Origin: Acidobacteriota bacterium | GTDB lineage: Bacteria; Acidobacteriota; Vicinamibacteria; Vicinamibacterales; SCN-69-37 | Assembly: GCA_016716905.1 (NCBI GenBank) | Contig: JADJUS010000015.1 | Coordinates: 1 to 64,000, forward strand | DNA length: 64,000 bases | Reading direction: 5' to 3' | Shown here: piece after piece, positions 10,501 through 18,282 of the stretch | Position numbering within the stretch: the stretch's first letter is position 1 | Layout of the letters: each line of letters begins with the position of its first letter | The notes under the pieces: generated by a model | Database searches by the model: none | Told to the model about the DNA's origin: nothing | The model's input: the letters and a program-made list of their open reading frames with translations, nothing else | Position numbers and translations under genes: made by a program

Positions 10501-10600
10501 CCCCGCCACGCTCCGCTTCTCGATTGCCGGCGTGGCGTTCAAACCGTTCTACGAAACCTACAGCCGGCACTCGGTCTACTTGCACGTCACGTTCAAGTAA
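7535..10600 (+). CDS. Secreted GH127 (beta-L-arabinofuranosidase family) enzyme with LamG and Ig-like modules
   Basis: A 1021-residue protein, started at the ATG at 7535 because a cleavable signal peptide follows (LLPLFLAVSTIAAVVAQ). Order: LamG/concanavalin-like domain (about 40-240), a Gly/Arg-rich linker, a bacterial Ig-like module (about 285-365), then a catalytic domain of the DUF1680/GH127 family (about 375-1000). GH127 members are retaining beta-L-arabinofuranosidases that use a Zn-bound cysteine nucleophile. The metal set is visible as Glu750 and Cys752 in NETCASYN and Cys820-Cys821 in FTCCNGT. It probably removes arabinofuranose from plant or glycoprotein glycans outside the cytoplasm; the exact substrate is unknown. 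It is divergent from the GT-C-like gene and followed by a strong palindrome that may end transcription. Confidence 0.9.
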   Translation: MTRVLLPLFLAVSTIAAVVAQQGALTGQAAGQGGDQFLDGIGETSLVARYVFNGNTEDSSRNQLHATMRGTGAVFVDDGGRRVLLLTGAGSHVQLPSEALEGEDAIAVVGWLYLPTRATGPVFDFGQNIDTRLFAVVDAQGFRASAVVGGKTQGEAPPKPVVENQWIHFAVVLDPATKVLTTYLDGVRAGQATGVAVTPEQLVPQALSTNRLFLGRTQDDNAATLHGRLRDVRLYRIALGDEPIATIRRNALAATQTAQGGGGRGRGAAPQISTANIPKESPFAGRLTVVPDITVETVVGTLPRLPASIPATYAGGVAGEARVIWPSPTDNAAVLKVGTYTVSGLVPGTRFEPKATVIIKVPVGTTTPPDRLVEAFPLNQVVLDRDTQGRDTPFIKNRDKFLRTLAATNPDAFLYNFREAFGQPQPAGTRQLEGWDNQTTRLRGHASGHYLTAIAQAYASTGYDPALQAKFLTKMNYLVDTLYDLSHKSGRPAQAGGPSVADPTAVPVGPGRASYDSNLRAGAVRTDYWNWGTGFISAYPPDQFIMLERGATYGTQDSQIWAPYYTLHKILAGLLDTYEVAGNKKALEIARGMGGWVQTRLSALPTETRISMWNRYIAGEYGGMNEAMARLFRLTGERRFLDTAKLFDNINFFYGNANRDHGLAKGVDTIRGRHANQHIPQITGALETFRNTKELPYYMIASNFWEIVNSGYTYSIGGVAGARNPNNAECFPVQPNTLWENGFASGGQNETCASYNLLKLDRQLFMYDQTAKYMDHYERALYNHILASVAEQDAGNTYHVPLNPGAQKRFGNADMTGFTCCNGTALESHTKLQDTIYFRSANNSALYVNLFIPSTLTWTERKVTVQQVTDFPNADTTKLVIKGSGRFDVKVRVPAWATRGVFVTINGRDEAVKAAAGGYLTLARTWRDGDTIEVRMPFGFHLDHVPDQPNVASLLYGPVLLAAEEPAARTDWRPVVLDATDISRSITGDPATLRFSIAGVAFKPFYETYSRHSVYLHVTFK

Positions 10601-10603
10601 CGC

Positions 10604-10686
10604 CCTCGGCCTTGAGGAACAGGCCGAGCTACGTACGGACTGGTCTCGGGCCATTACGTAGCTCGGCCTGTTCCTCAAGGCCGAGG
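10604..10686. repeat. Perfect 32-bp inverted repeat with 19-nt loop, hairpins nested in the arms
   Basis: Bases 10604-10635 are exactly repeated in inverted orientation at 10655-10686. Each arm can also fold on itself (CTCGGCCT, 8-nt loop, AGGCCGAG), so one large cruciform or two small hairpins are possible. It lies 3 bp after the GH127 stop codon and could act as a terminator or mRNA end-protector, but there is no T-tract and the structure looks like a REP-type mobile palindrome. The small-hairpin core recurs at 31.08 kb. Confidence 0.85.
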
Positions 10687-10693
10687 ATTGTCG

Positions 10694-10711
10694 CCGGGTC
10701 TAAAGACCCGG
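10694..10711. terminator. Short strong hairpin CCGGGTCT-AA-AGACCCGG
   Basis: An 8-bp perfect stem with a two-base loop lies between the convergent GH127 and unknown secreted genes. The stop codon of the minus-strand gene (10702-10700) falls inside it, so its last residues are encoded by the hairpin. A bidirectional termination role is plausible, but no U-tract is seen. Confidence 0.4.
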
Positions 10712-11362
10712 CCTCCGAGGACCGACCTTCACCACATCCAGCCGCAGCATCTGGCCGTCCAGTGGCTTGTCGGTGACACCCGCGATGATCTGCATGCGAT
10801 CGGCGCGATCGGGTTCGGCATTGTCCATCTGCCGGTTGTTGCCATCCACAACGCGCACCGTGACAGTGGCGCCGGCCGCCATCGGAATGGTGGCCTCGAA
10901 GTCTTCCTTGTAGATCGTGTGGCTCACCTTCGGGTAGTGATTCAGCCAGTACGTCTGCTTCGGCTCTGACACGTCGATGTGCCAGGCGGACCAGTCTTTC
11001 TGACGGATCGCGCCTCCGACTTGATAGTACGGATGCGCGGCGTCCGGTGTCTCGCCTCCCAGAATCGTTGTCGGTTCAAACAGGCCGCGGATCCGCAGGC
11101 GCACGTCGTAGACGCTGCCCGCCTTGCTGCCGATCGTGACTGGTTTCTCGATGAGTTGTGCGTGAATGCACGTGTCGGGCTGCGGCAGGTGCTCACCAGT
11201 GCACACGTCGTGCATGAACAACTGATGCAGGCCTTTCGCCACGCCGTCAGGATCACCCGACGAGGACACCTGTCCGGACACAGAAGCCAGCCCGACGGCG
11301 GCGATGAATACCGGGAAGATCAGTACGGCAAGGCGCGAAAGACCCGAAGTGGAGTGAGACAT
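10700..11362 (-). CDS. Secreted protein of unknown function
   Basis: From the ATG at 11362 the product is 220 residues with an N-terminal signal sequence (SRLAVLIFPVFIAAVGLASVSGQ). I do not recognise the family. Two cysteines (HDVCTGEH, PDTCIHAQ) are close enough to form a disulphide. The remainder is beta-rich, with a Trp/Tyr-rich patch (WSAWHIDVSEPKQTYWLNHY) and a C-terminal strand region that could be a ligand-binding sandwich. It lies 32 bp downstream of the PQQ protein in the same direction and may be its partner. The last few codons (GPRRPGL) are read from the hairpin at 10694-10711, a sign that the repeat has shaped this C-terminus. Confidence 0.65.
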   Translation of the reverse strand: MSHSTSGLSRLAVLIFPVFIAAVGLASVSGQVSSSGDPDGVAKGLHQLFMHDVCTGEHLPQPDTCIHAQLIEKPVTIGSKAGSVYDVRLRIRGLFEPTTILGGETPDAAHPYYQVGGAIRQKDWSAWHIDVSEPKQTYWLNHYPKVSHTIYKEDFEATIPMAAGATVTVRVVDGNNRQMDNAEPDRADRMQIIAGVTDKPLDGQMLRLDVVKVGPRRPGL

Positions 11363-11394
11363 CCGCAGAAGACTGGGCGATCCGCCGACCGGAG

Positions 11395-13431
11395 TCAAGG
11401 GAGTCGGCGGAGCGAAGGGCGCACGGCGCGCGGGGCGACCTTGGGCAGCGCAAAGGCCACCACGTAGTCGCCGAGGGTGGAACCCAGCCCCGCATGTCCG
11501 CCGGCGGCAATGACCACGAGCTGGCGGCCGCCGTGGCGCACGCGATAGGTCATGGGCGTGGCTTGCGCCGACGCCGGAAGGTCACGCTCCCACAACAACT
11601 GGCCCGTAGTGAGGTCGAAGGCGCGAAAACGGGAATCAAGCGCGCCGGCGATGAACACCACGCCGCCCGTGACGAGCGGCCCCCCGAGATTCGGGGATCC
11701 CCAGGCCTTCGGTGTGGGAAACCCGGTGATGTCGCGGAGTCCGCCGAGTGGCGTCTCCCACCGCACCGCGCCAGTCTGAAGATCGACTGCGTGCAGCATG
11801 CCCCACGGCGGCGCAATGCACGGAATCCCGAGTGGAGACACGAGAGGCTCGCGTTTGACCACGTACGGAGCCGGCGCCTGCCGCGCCACCGACATCTTCG
11901 CGTTGGGGTCCACCACCGACGCGCCCGCATCGGCCACCGGGATCAGGGTGGTCACCATCGGCACATTGTTGGTGTTGGCGAAGAGCACGCCGCTTGCCTG
12001 GTCAAACGCCACGCCGCCCCATTCCATGCCGCCAAGGAATCCTGGCACCACCACGCTGCCGCGCAGGCTCGGTGGTGTGTAAACACCCTCGGACCGCAGG
12101 CCTGCCAGCGTCGAGCGGCACGCCGCCCGATCGATGGGCGTCAGGCCCCACGCGTCGAGCGGGCCGAATGACTGCGGCGCGAGCGAACGCGGCAGCACCG
12201 GGAATGGCTGCGTGGGCGATGCCATCTCTCCAGGCACGTCACTGGCCGGCACCGCCCGTTCAACTACCGGGAACAGGGGTTCTCCCGTTTCGCGATGCAG
12301 GACGAAGATGTGCCCCGTCTTGGTCGCCTGTGCCACGGCCGGCACCGCCACGCCGTTGCGCGTCACGGTAATGAGTGCGGGGGGTGTGGGCAGGTCGTAG
12401 TCCCAGAGGTCGTGGTGCACCACCTGGAAGTGCCAGACTTTTTCGCCCGTTGAGCCCCGCAGGGCGACGAGCGAGTTCGCGTACAAATTGTTGCCGGGCC
12501 GAAACCCGCCCCAGTGATCGGGACTGGCGCTGCCGGTGGGCACAAACACCAGATCGCGGGCCTCATCAGCCACGAGCGTCGCCCACGCGTTCGCAGCACC
12601 CGTGGCGACAACGGCCTCGCCGATTCTTTCCCCTGGCAGCGTGGAGAGCGGCTCCCACTTCCACAGCAGCTTTCCCGTACGCGCATCAAAGCCGCGGACC
12701 AGTCCGCTCGGCGAGTCCGCGAACTGGCTGTCGAAGATGGACGAGCCGACCACGACTACGTCACCCACCACGGTCGGCGGCGCCGTCTGTTTATAGATGT
12801 GGCGCTTGCCTTCGATCAACGCCACACCTCCACCCAGATCAATTTCACCGGCCGCGCCAAAGTCCATGCAGCGCAGTCCGGTCCGGGCATCGAGCGCGAA
12901 TAAGCGTGCGTCGAAGGCGGCGAAGAAGATGCGGCGACTGCACGGCTCAGTCGATGGTCGCACTCGGTCGAGCCAGGTCGAGACGCCGCGCGAAGTGGTC
13001 ATGCTCTGCCGGGCATTGTCCCGATCGATGTGTGCGTCGAAGACCCACAGGCGGGTGCCGGTTTCGGCGTCGATAGCATGGACGCGGCTGAACGGAGATG
13101 AGATGAAGAGGATGCCGTCCACCATGACGGGCGTTGCTTCGAATGCGCTTCCCGCCGTGTCACCATGGCCGTCGTCTACATCGCCGGTGCGGTACGTCCA
13201 CGCGACTTCGAGTCCGCGGACGCGTGCGGGAGTGATGTCGCCCAGAGGCGAAGCGTGCGTGGCGCCCACACCATCCGCGGTGGGCCAGTCGGCGACCGCC
13301 CCGTCAAGCGGAGTGGACGACCAAGCGCGGGCCGACGGCGGCGGTGTGAAGGTGCCGGCCCAGGCCACCGAGATGAACAGCGCGAACGCGAGGATATGGC
13401 CCCCTCCGCGTTCGGTCAGCCGGATGGGCAT
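11395..13431 (-). CDS. Secreted PQQ-dependent dehydrogenase-type beta-propeller protein
   Basis: A 678-residue protein begun at the ATG at 13431, directly before a signal sequence (HILAFALFISVAWAGTF). Propeller-blade signatures recur: GTRLWVFDAH, GKLLWKWEPL, GEKVWHF, GAVRWETPLGG and GQLLWERDLP, with the block VHHDLWDYDLPTPP typical of glucose/quinate-dehydrogenase-like quinoproteins. Such enzymes oxidise alcohols or sugars in the periplasm with pyrroloquinoline quinone. No CxxCH haem motif is present, so electrons would pass to a separate carrier. The usual five N-terminal membrane helices of membrane-bound glucose dehydrogenase are absent, so this is the soluble or secreted form. No PQQ synthesis genes occur in the window. 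Substrate unknown. Confidence 0.85.
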   Translation of the reverse strand: MPIRLTERGGGHILAFALFISVAWAGTFTPPPSARAWSSTPLDGAVADWPTADGVGATHASPLGDITPARVRGLEVAWTYRTGDVDDGHGDTAGSAFEATPVMVDGILFISSPFSRVHAIDAETGTRLWVFDAHIDRDNARQSMTTSRGVSTWLDRVRPSTEPCSRRIFFAAFDARLFALDARTGLRCMDFGAAGEIDLGGGVALIEGKRHIYKQTAPPTVVGDVVVVGSSIFDSQFADSPSGLVRGFDARTGKLLWKWEPLSTLPGERIGEAVVATGAANAWATLVADEARDLVFVPTGSASPDHWGGFRPGNNLYANSLVALRGSTGEKVWHFQVVHHDLWDYDLPTPPALITVTRNGVAVPAVAQATKTGHIFVLHRETGEPLFPVVERAVPASDVPGEMASPTQPFPVLPRSLAPQSFGPLDAWGLTPIDRAACRSTLAGLRSEGVYTPPSLRGSVVVPGFLGGMEWGGVAFDQASGVLFANTNNVPMVTTLIPVADAGASVVDPNAKMSVARQAPAPYVVKREPLVSPLGIPCIAPPWGMLHAVDLQTGAVRWETPLGGLRDITGFPTPKAWGSPNLGGPLVTGGVVFIAGALDSRFRAFDLTTGQLLWERDLPASAQATPMTYRVRHGGRQLVVIAAGGHAGLGSTLGDYVVAFALPKVAPRAVRPSLRRLP

Positions 13432-13492
13432 GCCGAACTTTAGGCGGGCGCGACCGACGGGGCTGTTCAAAACAGCACGGCTTTACTGGGCA

Positions 13493-16079
13493 TCAAGTCT
13501 TGCGCAGGCTGACGATCGGGTCGATGCGGGACGCGCGACGGGCGGGGATCCATGCCGCCACGAAGCCTACCACGCTGAGGAGTGCCGCGACGCCAAGGTA
13601 CACGGACGGATCGGCCGGCGTGACCTGAAACAGCAGCGCGGCAAACCCGCGCGATAGCCACCAGGCGATGGGCAGTCCGAGGGCGAGTCCAATCAGCAGG
13701 TGTCGCCACGCCAGCGCCATGACACCGCGCTGGATTCGCGACGGCGTTGCGCCAAGGGCCATCCGCACACCAATCTCTCGCGTTTGCTGTGCGACGAACG
13801 ACGCCATCACTGCATAGACGCCTGCGGCACCGATGAGTACGCCGACGATGCCAAAGAGGGCCATCAGTCCGCCGTTGAATCGCCGCACTGCGGTGATTCG
13901 CTGCACGGCCGCGTCAGCCACGAACACGAACGGTTCCAGAGCCGTCGGGGCCAGAGACTTGAGCGCCTCGTTCACCAGGGGCACCATCGCATCGGCAGGC
14001 CCGGTCGTCCTGACGAACAAACTGGCGAATACGCGCTTCGCGTTCGGGGCGCTCGCGAAGTACGCCGAGTGTTGATAGGGGTCTTCCGCGCCTCGCGCGA
14101 AAACGTGGGCGACCGTGCCGGTCACGGTAAACACCCCTTTCGGCTCGGTCGCGCGCACCTGCCGTCCTACGGGATTCTCGTCACCAAACAGCTGACGAGC
14201 GATGTGCTCGTCGAGCACGATTGGCAGCACGTCTCGCTCGGTGCCGGCCGCCCAGGTGGCGCCCCGACGGAACGCCACGCCGGCCACCTCAAAGTAGTTG
14301 GGTGTCACGCGATATTGCAGCGTCTCGAGCGGCGAGTCGGCGCCGACCGCAGGCAAACCATCAGCGCGTTCCAGTTTTGTGGTGTGCCATGCGCCGCTGT
14401 ACGCGCGGCCGATGAGCGGTAAAGATGCCGCTGTGGACCGGGCCACCCCCACCACACCCGGCAAACTGCTCAGGCGCTGCTCAACTTCGTCCACGGTCCC
14501 CCGGAACTCCAGGCGTGGGCTCACGGCCAGCAGATTCGTGCGCTCAAGCCCCAGGTCTGTGCCGACGACCCGAATGAGGCTGACCACAAAGAGCCACGAC
14601 ACCACCATGAGAACCGCAACGGTGGCGACCTCTGCCGTCAGGAACACACTGCGCCAGCGGCGACGACCTGTCGAGGTTGCGCCCTCCGCATCCTTGAGCA
14701 GGCTCGACACCGGTGCGCGGGACGTCTGCCACGCCGGCACAAGCGACACCAGCACGCCGGTCACAATGGCGGTAGCGATCGCCGCCGCAAACACTCGCCC
14801 ATCGAGAGCAATCGTTGATGCTCTGAACATACTGGGCAGCGTGGCTTCGATGGCGACTTTCGCCAGTCGTACGCCGGCCAGCGACAACAACAGCGCCGCC
14901 ATGGTCGCGCCGCCTGACAGGAGCAGGCCCTCGGTCAGTACAGACGCAGCAATCTGGAGGCGCGAGGCCCCCAGCGACGCGCGGATCGCCAGTTCCTGTG
15001 AACGCCCTGCCGATCGCGTGAGCATCAGGTTGGCCGCATTCACGCACGCGATCAGCACGACCATGGCGGCCGCACCAAGCGCCATCAGCATCCAGCGACT
15101 GAATGGCGCGATGTACTGATCGAGCAGCGGCTTCACTTCCCGGGCGCCAGTCCGTCGTCCCGATCAGGCGCTGTACGTCGTCGGCAACCTGGGCAGGCGT
15201 CACACCCGGGCGCAGGCGCGCGAGAATTCCGCCAACTCTTCCGTCACCGGCCCTGGCCACCACGTGGGGAACCCAGATTGCACCAGTCGTCAAATCGAGT
15301 CCATCACGATCACTCGCGGCGGACAGGACACCAATGATGCGATAGGTGTGTCTGCCCACCGACGCCGTCTCGCCAAGAATTGATGAATCGCTGTTCAGGC
15401 GCTCTCGCCAGAAGCGGTGGCCCAGGACCGCGACCCCGGTCTCTCCCTTGTTCTCATCGTCCAGGGTCCAGAGCCGGCCGATGGCCGGTGACCAGCCCAA
15501 CATCGGAAAGATATCGGCGCCCGCCTGGTAGAGGGACTGTTGTTCGGACACGCCTCGTATGCTCAGCGTCTCGCCGCTGAGCGTGAACCGGGCCGTCAGG
15601 TGCGCGACACTCCCCAGATTGTCGCGCAGCCGCCAATACCCCTCCGGCGTGATACGCGCCTTGAATTGATTGTCCCACGTAGGAATCGTGACCAGCCGCT
15701 CCGGCTGTTCAACGGGGAGCGGCCGAAGGATCACGGCGTCCACCACCGAAAACGTGATGGTGCCGACCGTCACACCAATGGCCAGGACCAGGACGATGAA
15801 GATTGACTGAGCGGATCCGGCGCGGAGGGCGCGCATCGCATCGCGGAGCGTCAAACCTGCTGTTCGGAATCCACGAGGGGCGCCTGACAGCAACGCGATC
15901 CCAATCACGCGCAACACGTTCAGGTTCACCCACAATGCGGGCAGGCGGGGTCTGCGACCAGCCGCATTCCGCTCGGCCAGTTCCTCAAGGACGTCACCAA
16001 TAGCGGCGGTCGCCTCGTCGCGCGACGAGGCCACGCTCAGGAGCCGGACGAGGACGCGGGCTGGAGTTGGCGTCATCAC
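13493..16079 (-). pseudogene. FtsX/MacB-like ABC permease (acidobacterial duplicated-permease type), one frameshift near 15.14 kb
   Basis: The first ~310 codons (from 16079 GTG or 16076 ATG) give a permease-prefix helix region (EATAAIGDVLEELAERNAAGRR), a membrane segment (SIFIVLVLAIGVTVGTITFSVVD) and the periplasmic MacB_PCD domain. At about 15140 the frame breaks: DDVQRLIGTTDWRPG continues in the next frame as VKPLLDQYIAPFSRWMLMALGAAAMVV and runs intact to 13493. Joined, the protein has two FtsX cores of the ADOP type known in Acidobacteria and ends with a conserved-looking RRASRIDPIVSLRKT. A single base change would restore it, so a sequencing indel, a fresh null mutation or slippage are all possible. 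PadR lies directly upstream, as is usual for these permeases; no ATPase is adjacent. Confidence 0.8.
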
Positions 16080-16421
16080 TCACCTCCGCTTGAGCACGCC
16101 CTCGAGGCCGACGAGCATGGTGTCGATCCGTCCGAGTGATTCCTGAACGGCCTTGACGCCAGACGCCTTGACCTCAAAGAACCGCTTCGGCCGGCCGCCC
16201 CGCTCCGGCGTGGGATCGCCGTAGGAAGAACGGACGAGGTCTTTGTCTTCCATACGACCCAGTGTGATCAGCACTGCGGCTCTGGACACTTTGCGACCTG
16301 TTCTCGTCTCGATATTTCGCGTCACCGCCAGCGGATACGCGGCCTCACCGAGACTCATCGTCGCCAGCAGCACCAGCAGTTCGAATTCGCCCAGCGGCGG
16401 GGCCAGATTGCGTGTCGGCAT
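16080..16421 (-). CDS. PadR-family transcriptional repressor
   Basis: A 113-residue winged-helix protein: LGEFELLVLLATMSL, then AYPLAVTRNIETRTGRKVSRAAVLITLGRMEDKDLV, the standard PadR helix-turn-helix and wing. The C-terminus is a short helix (QESLGRIDTMLVGLEGVLKRR) of the subfamily-2 dimerisation type. Its TGA is followed at once by GTGATG, the start of the permease, with GGAGGTGA as ribosome site, so the two are co-translated. PadR proteins usually sense small hydrophobic or phenolic compounds and repress neighbouring transport genes. A perfect palindrome at 16429-16441 just upstream is a likely operator, implying autoregulation. Confidence 0.9.
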   Translation of the reverse strand: MPTRNLAPPLGEFELLVLLATMSLGEAAYPLAVTRNIETRTGRKVSRAAVLITLGRMEDKDLVRSSYGDPTPERGGRPKRFFEVKASGVKAVQESLGRIDTMLVGLEGVLKRR

Positions 16422-16428
16422 AAAGTGG

Positions 16429-16441
16429 TAACAAAGTTACC
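16429..16441. promoter_or_regulatory. Palindrome GTAAC-AAA-GTTAC, candidate PadR operator
   Basis: A perfect 5-3-5 palindrome sits 8 bp upstream of the padR-like ATG. On the minus strand it falls between a TTGACC at about 16456-16451 and the start codon, the expected place for a repressor that blocks its own promoter. PadR control is inferred from position only. Confidence 0.5.
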
Positions 16442-16498
16442 ATGAAGGTCAAGCACCCGTACGATTTGCCCATGTGTCTAAATTACTCACTTGTATTT

Positions 16499-16527
16499 TT
16501 GACACATAGTCACAATAGTCATACGCT
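16499..16527 (+). promoter_or_regulatory. Promoter TTGACA-17-TACGCT
   Basis: A consensus -35 TTGACA (16499-16504), 17-bp spacer and -10 TACGCT (16522-16527) end 5 nt before the ATG at 16533, predicting a leaderless transcript. A TGTGTC...GACACA inverted repeat (16474-16479 and 16501-16506) overlaps the -35 and could bind a regulator. The surrounding ~60 bp are clearly AT-richer than the neighbourhood. Confidence 0.6.
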
Positions 16528-16532
16528 GGCGC

Positions 16533-17651
16533 ATGGCATCCCACGGGCGCTACCTGTTGCCTCAGGTCAAGAAGGATCTCACCCGGAAGATGGTCTTTGT
16601 TTCCGGCCCACGACAGGTCGGCAAGACCACCATGGCGCGGGCCCTGCCCGGCGGAAAGACGGGGTATCTCACCTGGGACGACGCGGAAGACCGTGAGCGG
16701 ATTCTCACGCAGCAGTTGCCATCGTCCACGCTCTGGATCTTCGACGAGTTGCACAAATACCGTCAGTGGCGCAACTACCTGAAGGGGCTGTACGACAAGC
16801 GACGGGCGCGTCAGCGCATCCTCGTCACGGGAAGTGGCCGTCTCGACTTCTATCGATTCGGCGGCGACTCGCTCCAGGGCCGCTACCACCTCCTGCGCCT
16901 GCATCCCTTGTCGGTCGCCGAGCTGCGGCTGAAGTCTCAGGGCGACCTTGGCGACCTGCTCACACTTGGAGGTTTTCCCGAACCGTACTGGAGCAGTTCC
17001 GAAGTGGAGGCCCGGCGCTGGTCGCGCGACTATCGCACGCGGCTCATCCGCGAGGACGTGGCTGGCCTGGAGCGGCTGCACGATCTGGGGCACCTCGAAC
17101 TGCTCATGCTGCGTCTGCCTGAGCTCACCGGTTCCCCGCTGTCGATCAATGCCGTTCGTGAAGATTTGCAGGTGGCACACAAGACGGTGGCCAATTGGCT
17201 TGACGTCCTCGAACGCCTCTATGCCATCTTCAGGCTCTCGCCGTTCGGTGCCCCGCGCATCCGTGCGGTCAAGAAGGAACAGAAGCACTACCACTGGGAC
17301 TGGACACTCGTGCAGGCCCCCGGTGCCCGCTTCGAGAACCTGGTGGCCTCACACCTCCTCAAGTGGGTGCATTTTCGGCAGGACACGGAAGGGCGTGACG
17401 TTGACCTTCGCTATTTCCGGGACCACGATCGTCGCGAGGTGGACTTCGTCGTGGTTGAGGGCCGAACCCCGGTGCTGATGGTGGAATGCAAACTCGACGA
17501 CGCGCCCGTGGACCCCGGGTTGCGGTATCTGAAAGCCAGGTTTCCCGGGTGCGATGCGTGGCAGATTCACGCGAAAGGCACCAAGGACTACCAGACGGCC
17601 GAGGGCATCCGTGTGGCACCGGCCGTGACGCTGCTGAAAACCCTGGTCTGA
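16533..17651 (+). CDS. AAA ATPase with DUF4143-type nuclease-like C-terminus
   Basis: A 372-residue protein with Walker A GPRQVGKTT (about residues 25-33), Walker B LWIFDELHK (about 69-77) and a sensor-like ILVTGSGRLD, as in the AAA_14 fold. After a winged-helix-like middle (SINAVREDLQVAHKTVANWLDVLERL) comes a C-terminal domain with REVDFVVVEG and VECKL, the E/D...ExK pattern of PD-(D/E)xK nuclease-like DUF4143 proteins. These are common, often horizontally moved, poorly understood ATPases that sometimes accompany toxin-antitoxin or defence genes. Here it stands alone between PadR and a convergent DUF937 gene, with its own promoter, so no partner can be proposed. Confidence 0.85.
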   Translation: MASHGRYLLPQVKKDLTRKMVFVSGPRQVGKTTMARALPGGKTGYLTWDDAEDRERILTQQLPSSTLWIFDELHKYRQWRNYLKGLYDKRRARQRILVTGSGRLDFYRFGGDSLQGRYHLLRLHPLSVAELRLKSQGDLGDLLTLGGFPEPYWSSSEVEARRWSRDYRTRLIREDVAGLERLHDLGHLELLMLRLPELTGSPLSINAVREDLQVAHKTVANWLDVLERLYAIFRLSPFGAPRIRAVKKEQKHYHWDWTLVQAPGARFENLVASHLLKWVHFRQDTEGRDVDLRYFRDHDRREVDFVVVEGRTPVLMVECKLDDAPVDPGLRYLKARFPGCDAWQIHAKGTKDYQTAEGIRVAPAVTLLKTLV

Positions 17652-17662
17652 CGTCTCCGTGT

Positions 17663-18259
17663 TTATCCCCGGAGCTTACCGAGCATCCCCATGATGTCGT
17701 CCAGGGGATTGCCATCGCCGTCAAGGTCGAGCATTGACGCAATGCCGCCGCCCGATTTCCGGCCGCCGCCACCGGACGCGTTTCCGCCCAGCAGTCCACC
17801 AAGCAAGTCGCCCAGACCGCCGCCCATCGAAGACGGCATGACGCTGCCCCCGCCGCTTTGCTGCTTCGAGATAAAGCCGCCCACGAGCATCGCGAGCATC
17901 GGCAGCATCTTCTTGAGCAGCGACGGATCGAGTCCTGACTGCGATGCCGCGTTCTGTGCGACCGCGCGGCTCACGTCTTTCGATCCGAAGATCTGCCCAA
18001 GCACGTCATTGCCGCGCGCCACATTCGTCGGCTGCGCTCCCAGCACATCGTCGAGCAACCCACCACCACCGAACTGGTTGAGCAATCCGCCCAGGCCTTC
18101 GAGGCCAGACGACTGCCCCTGCGCCTGTTTCTTGAATCCGCCGAGGATGGCGGGCGCGAGGGCGTCGGCGCCACTGGCCACTTGCGCTTCGCTCACACCA
18201 AGTTCGCGCGCTATCGACTGAAGTCCGCCCATCTGGGCGAGAATGTCTGTGATCTGCAT
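17663..18259 (-). CDS. DUF937 family protein
   Basis: A 198-residue protein started at the ATG at 18259 (MQITDILAQMGG). The N-terminal half has the DUF937 pattern SIARELGVSEAQVASGADALAPAILGGF and later SGLDPSLLKKMLPMLAMLVGGFI. The rest is rich in Gly/Ser with GLGDLLGGLLGG-type hydrophobic repeats. Near the C-terminus DLDGDGNPLDDIMG looks like an EF-hand or dockerin-type calcium loop. DUF937 proteins have no agreed function. It is divergent from rnhA with only 23 bp between start codons, and converges on the ATPase gene. Confidence 0.85.
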   Translation of the reverse strand: MQITDILAQMGGLQSIARELGVSEAQVASGADALAPAILGGFKKQAQGQSSGLEGLGGLLNQFGGGGLLDDVLGAQPTNVARGNDVLGQIFGSKDVSRAVAQNAASQSGLDPSLLKKMLPMLAMLVGGFISKQQSGGGSVMPSSMGGGLGDLLGGLLGGNASGGGGRKSGGGIASMLDLDGDGNPLDDIMGMLGKLRG

Positions 18260-18282
18260 TACGTCTCTCCTACAATCGCTTG

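Noticed and set aside
16533..17651. Considered the DUF4143-type ATPase as part of a defence island
   Set aside because: Neighbours are PadR/permease and DUF937/RNase HI; no restriction, toxin or CRISPR genes nearby.
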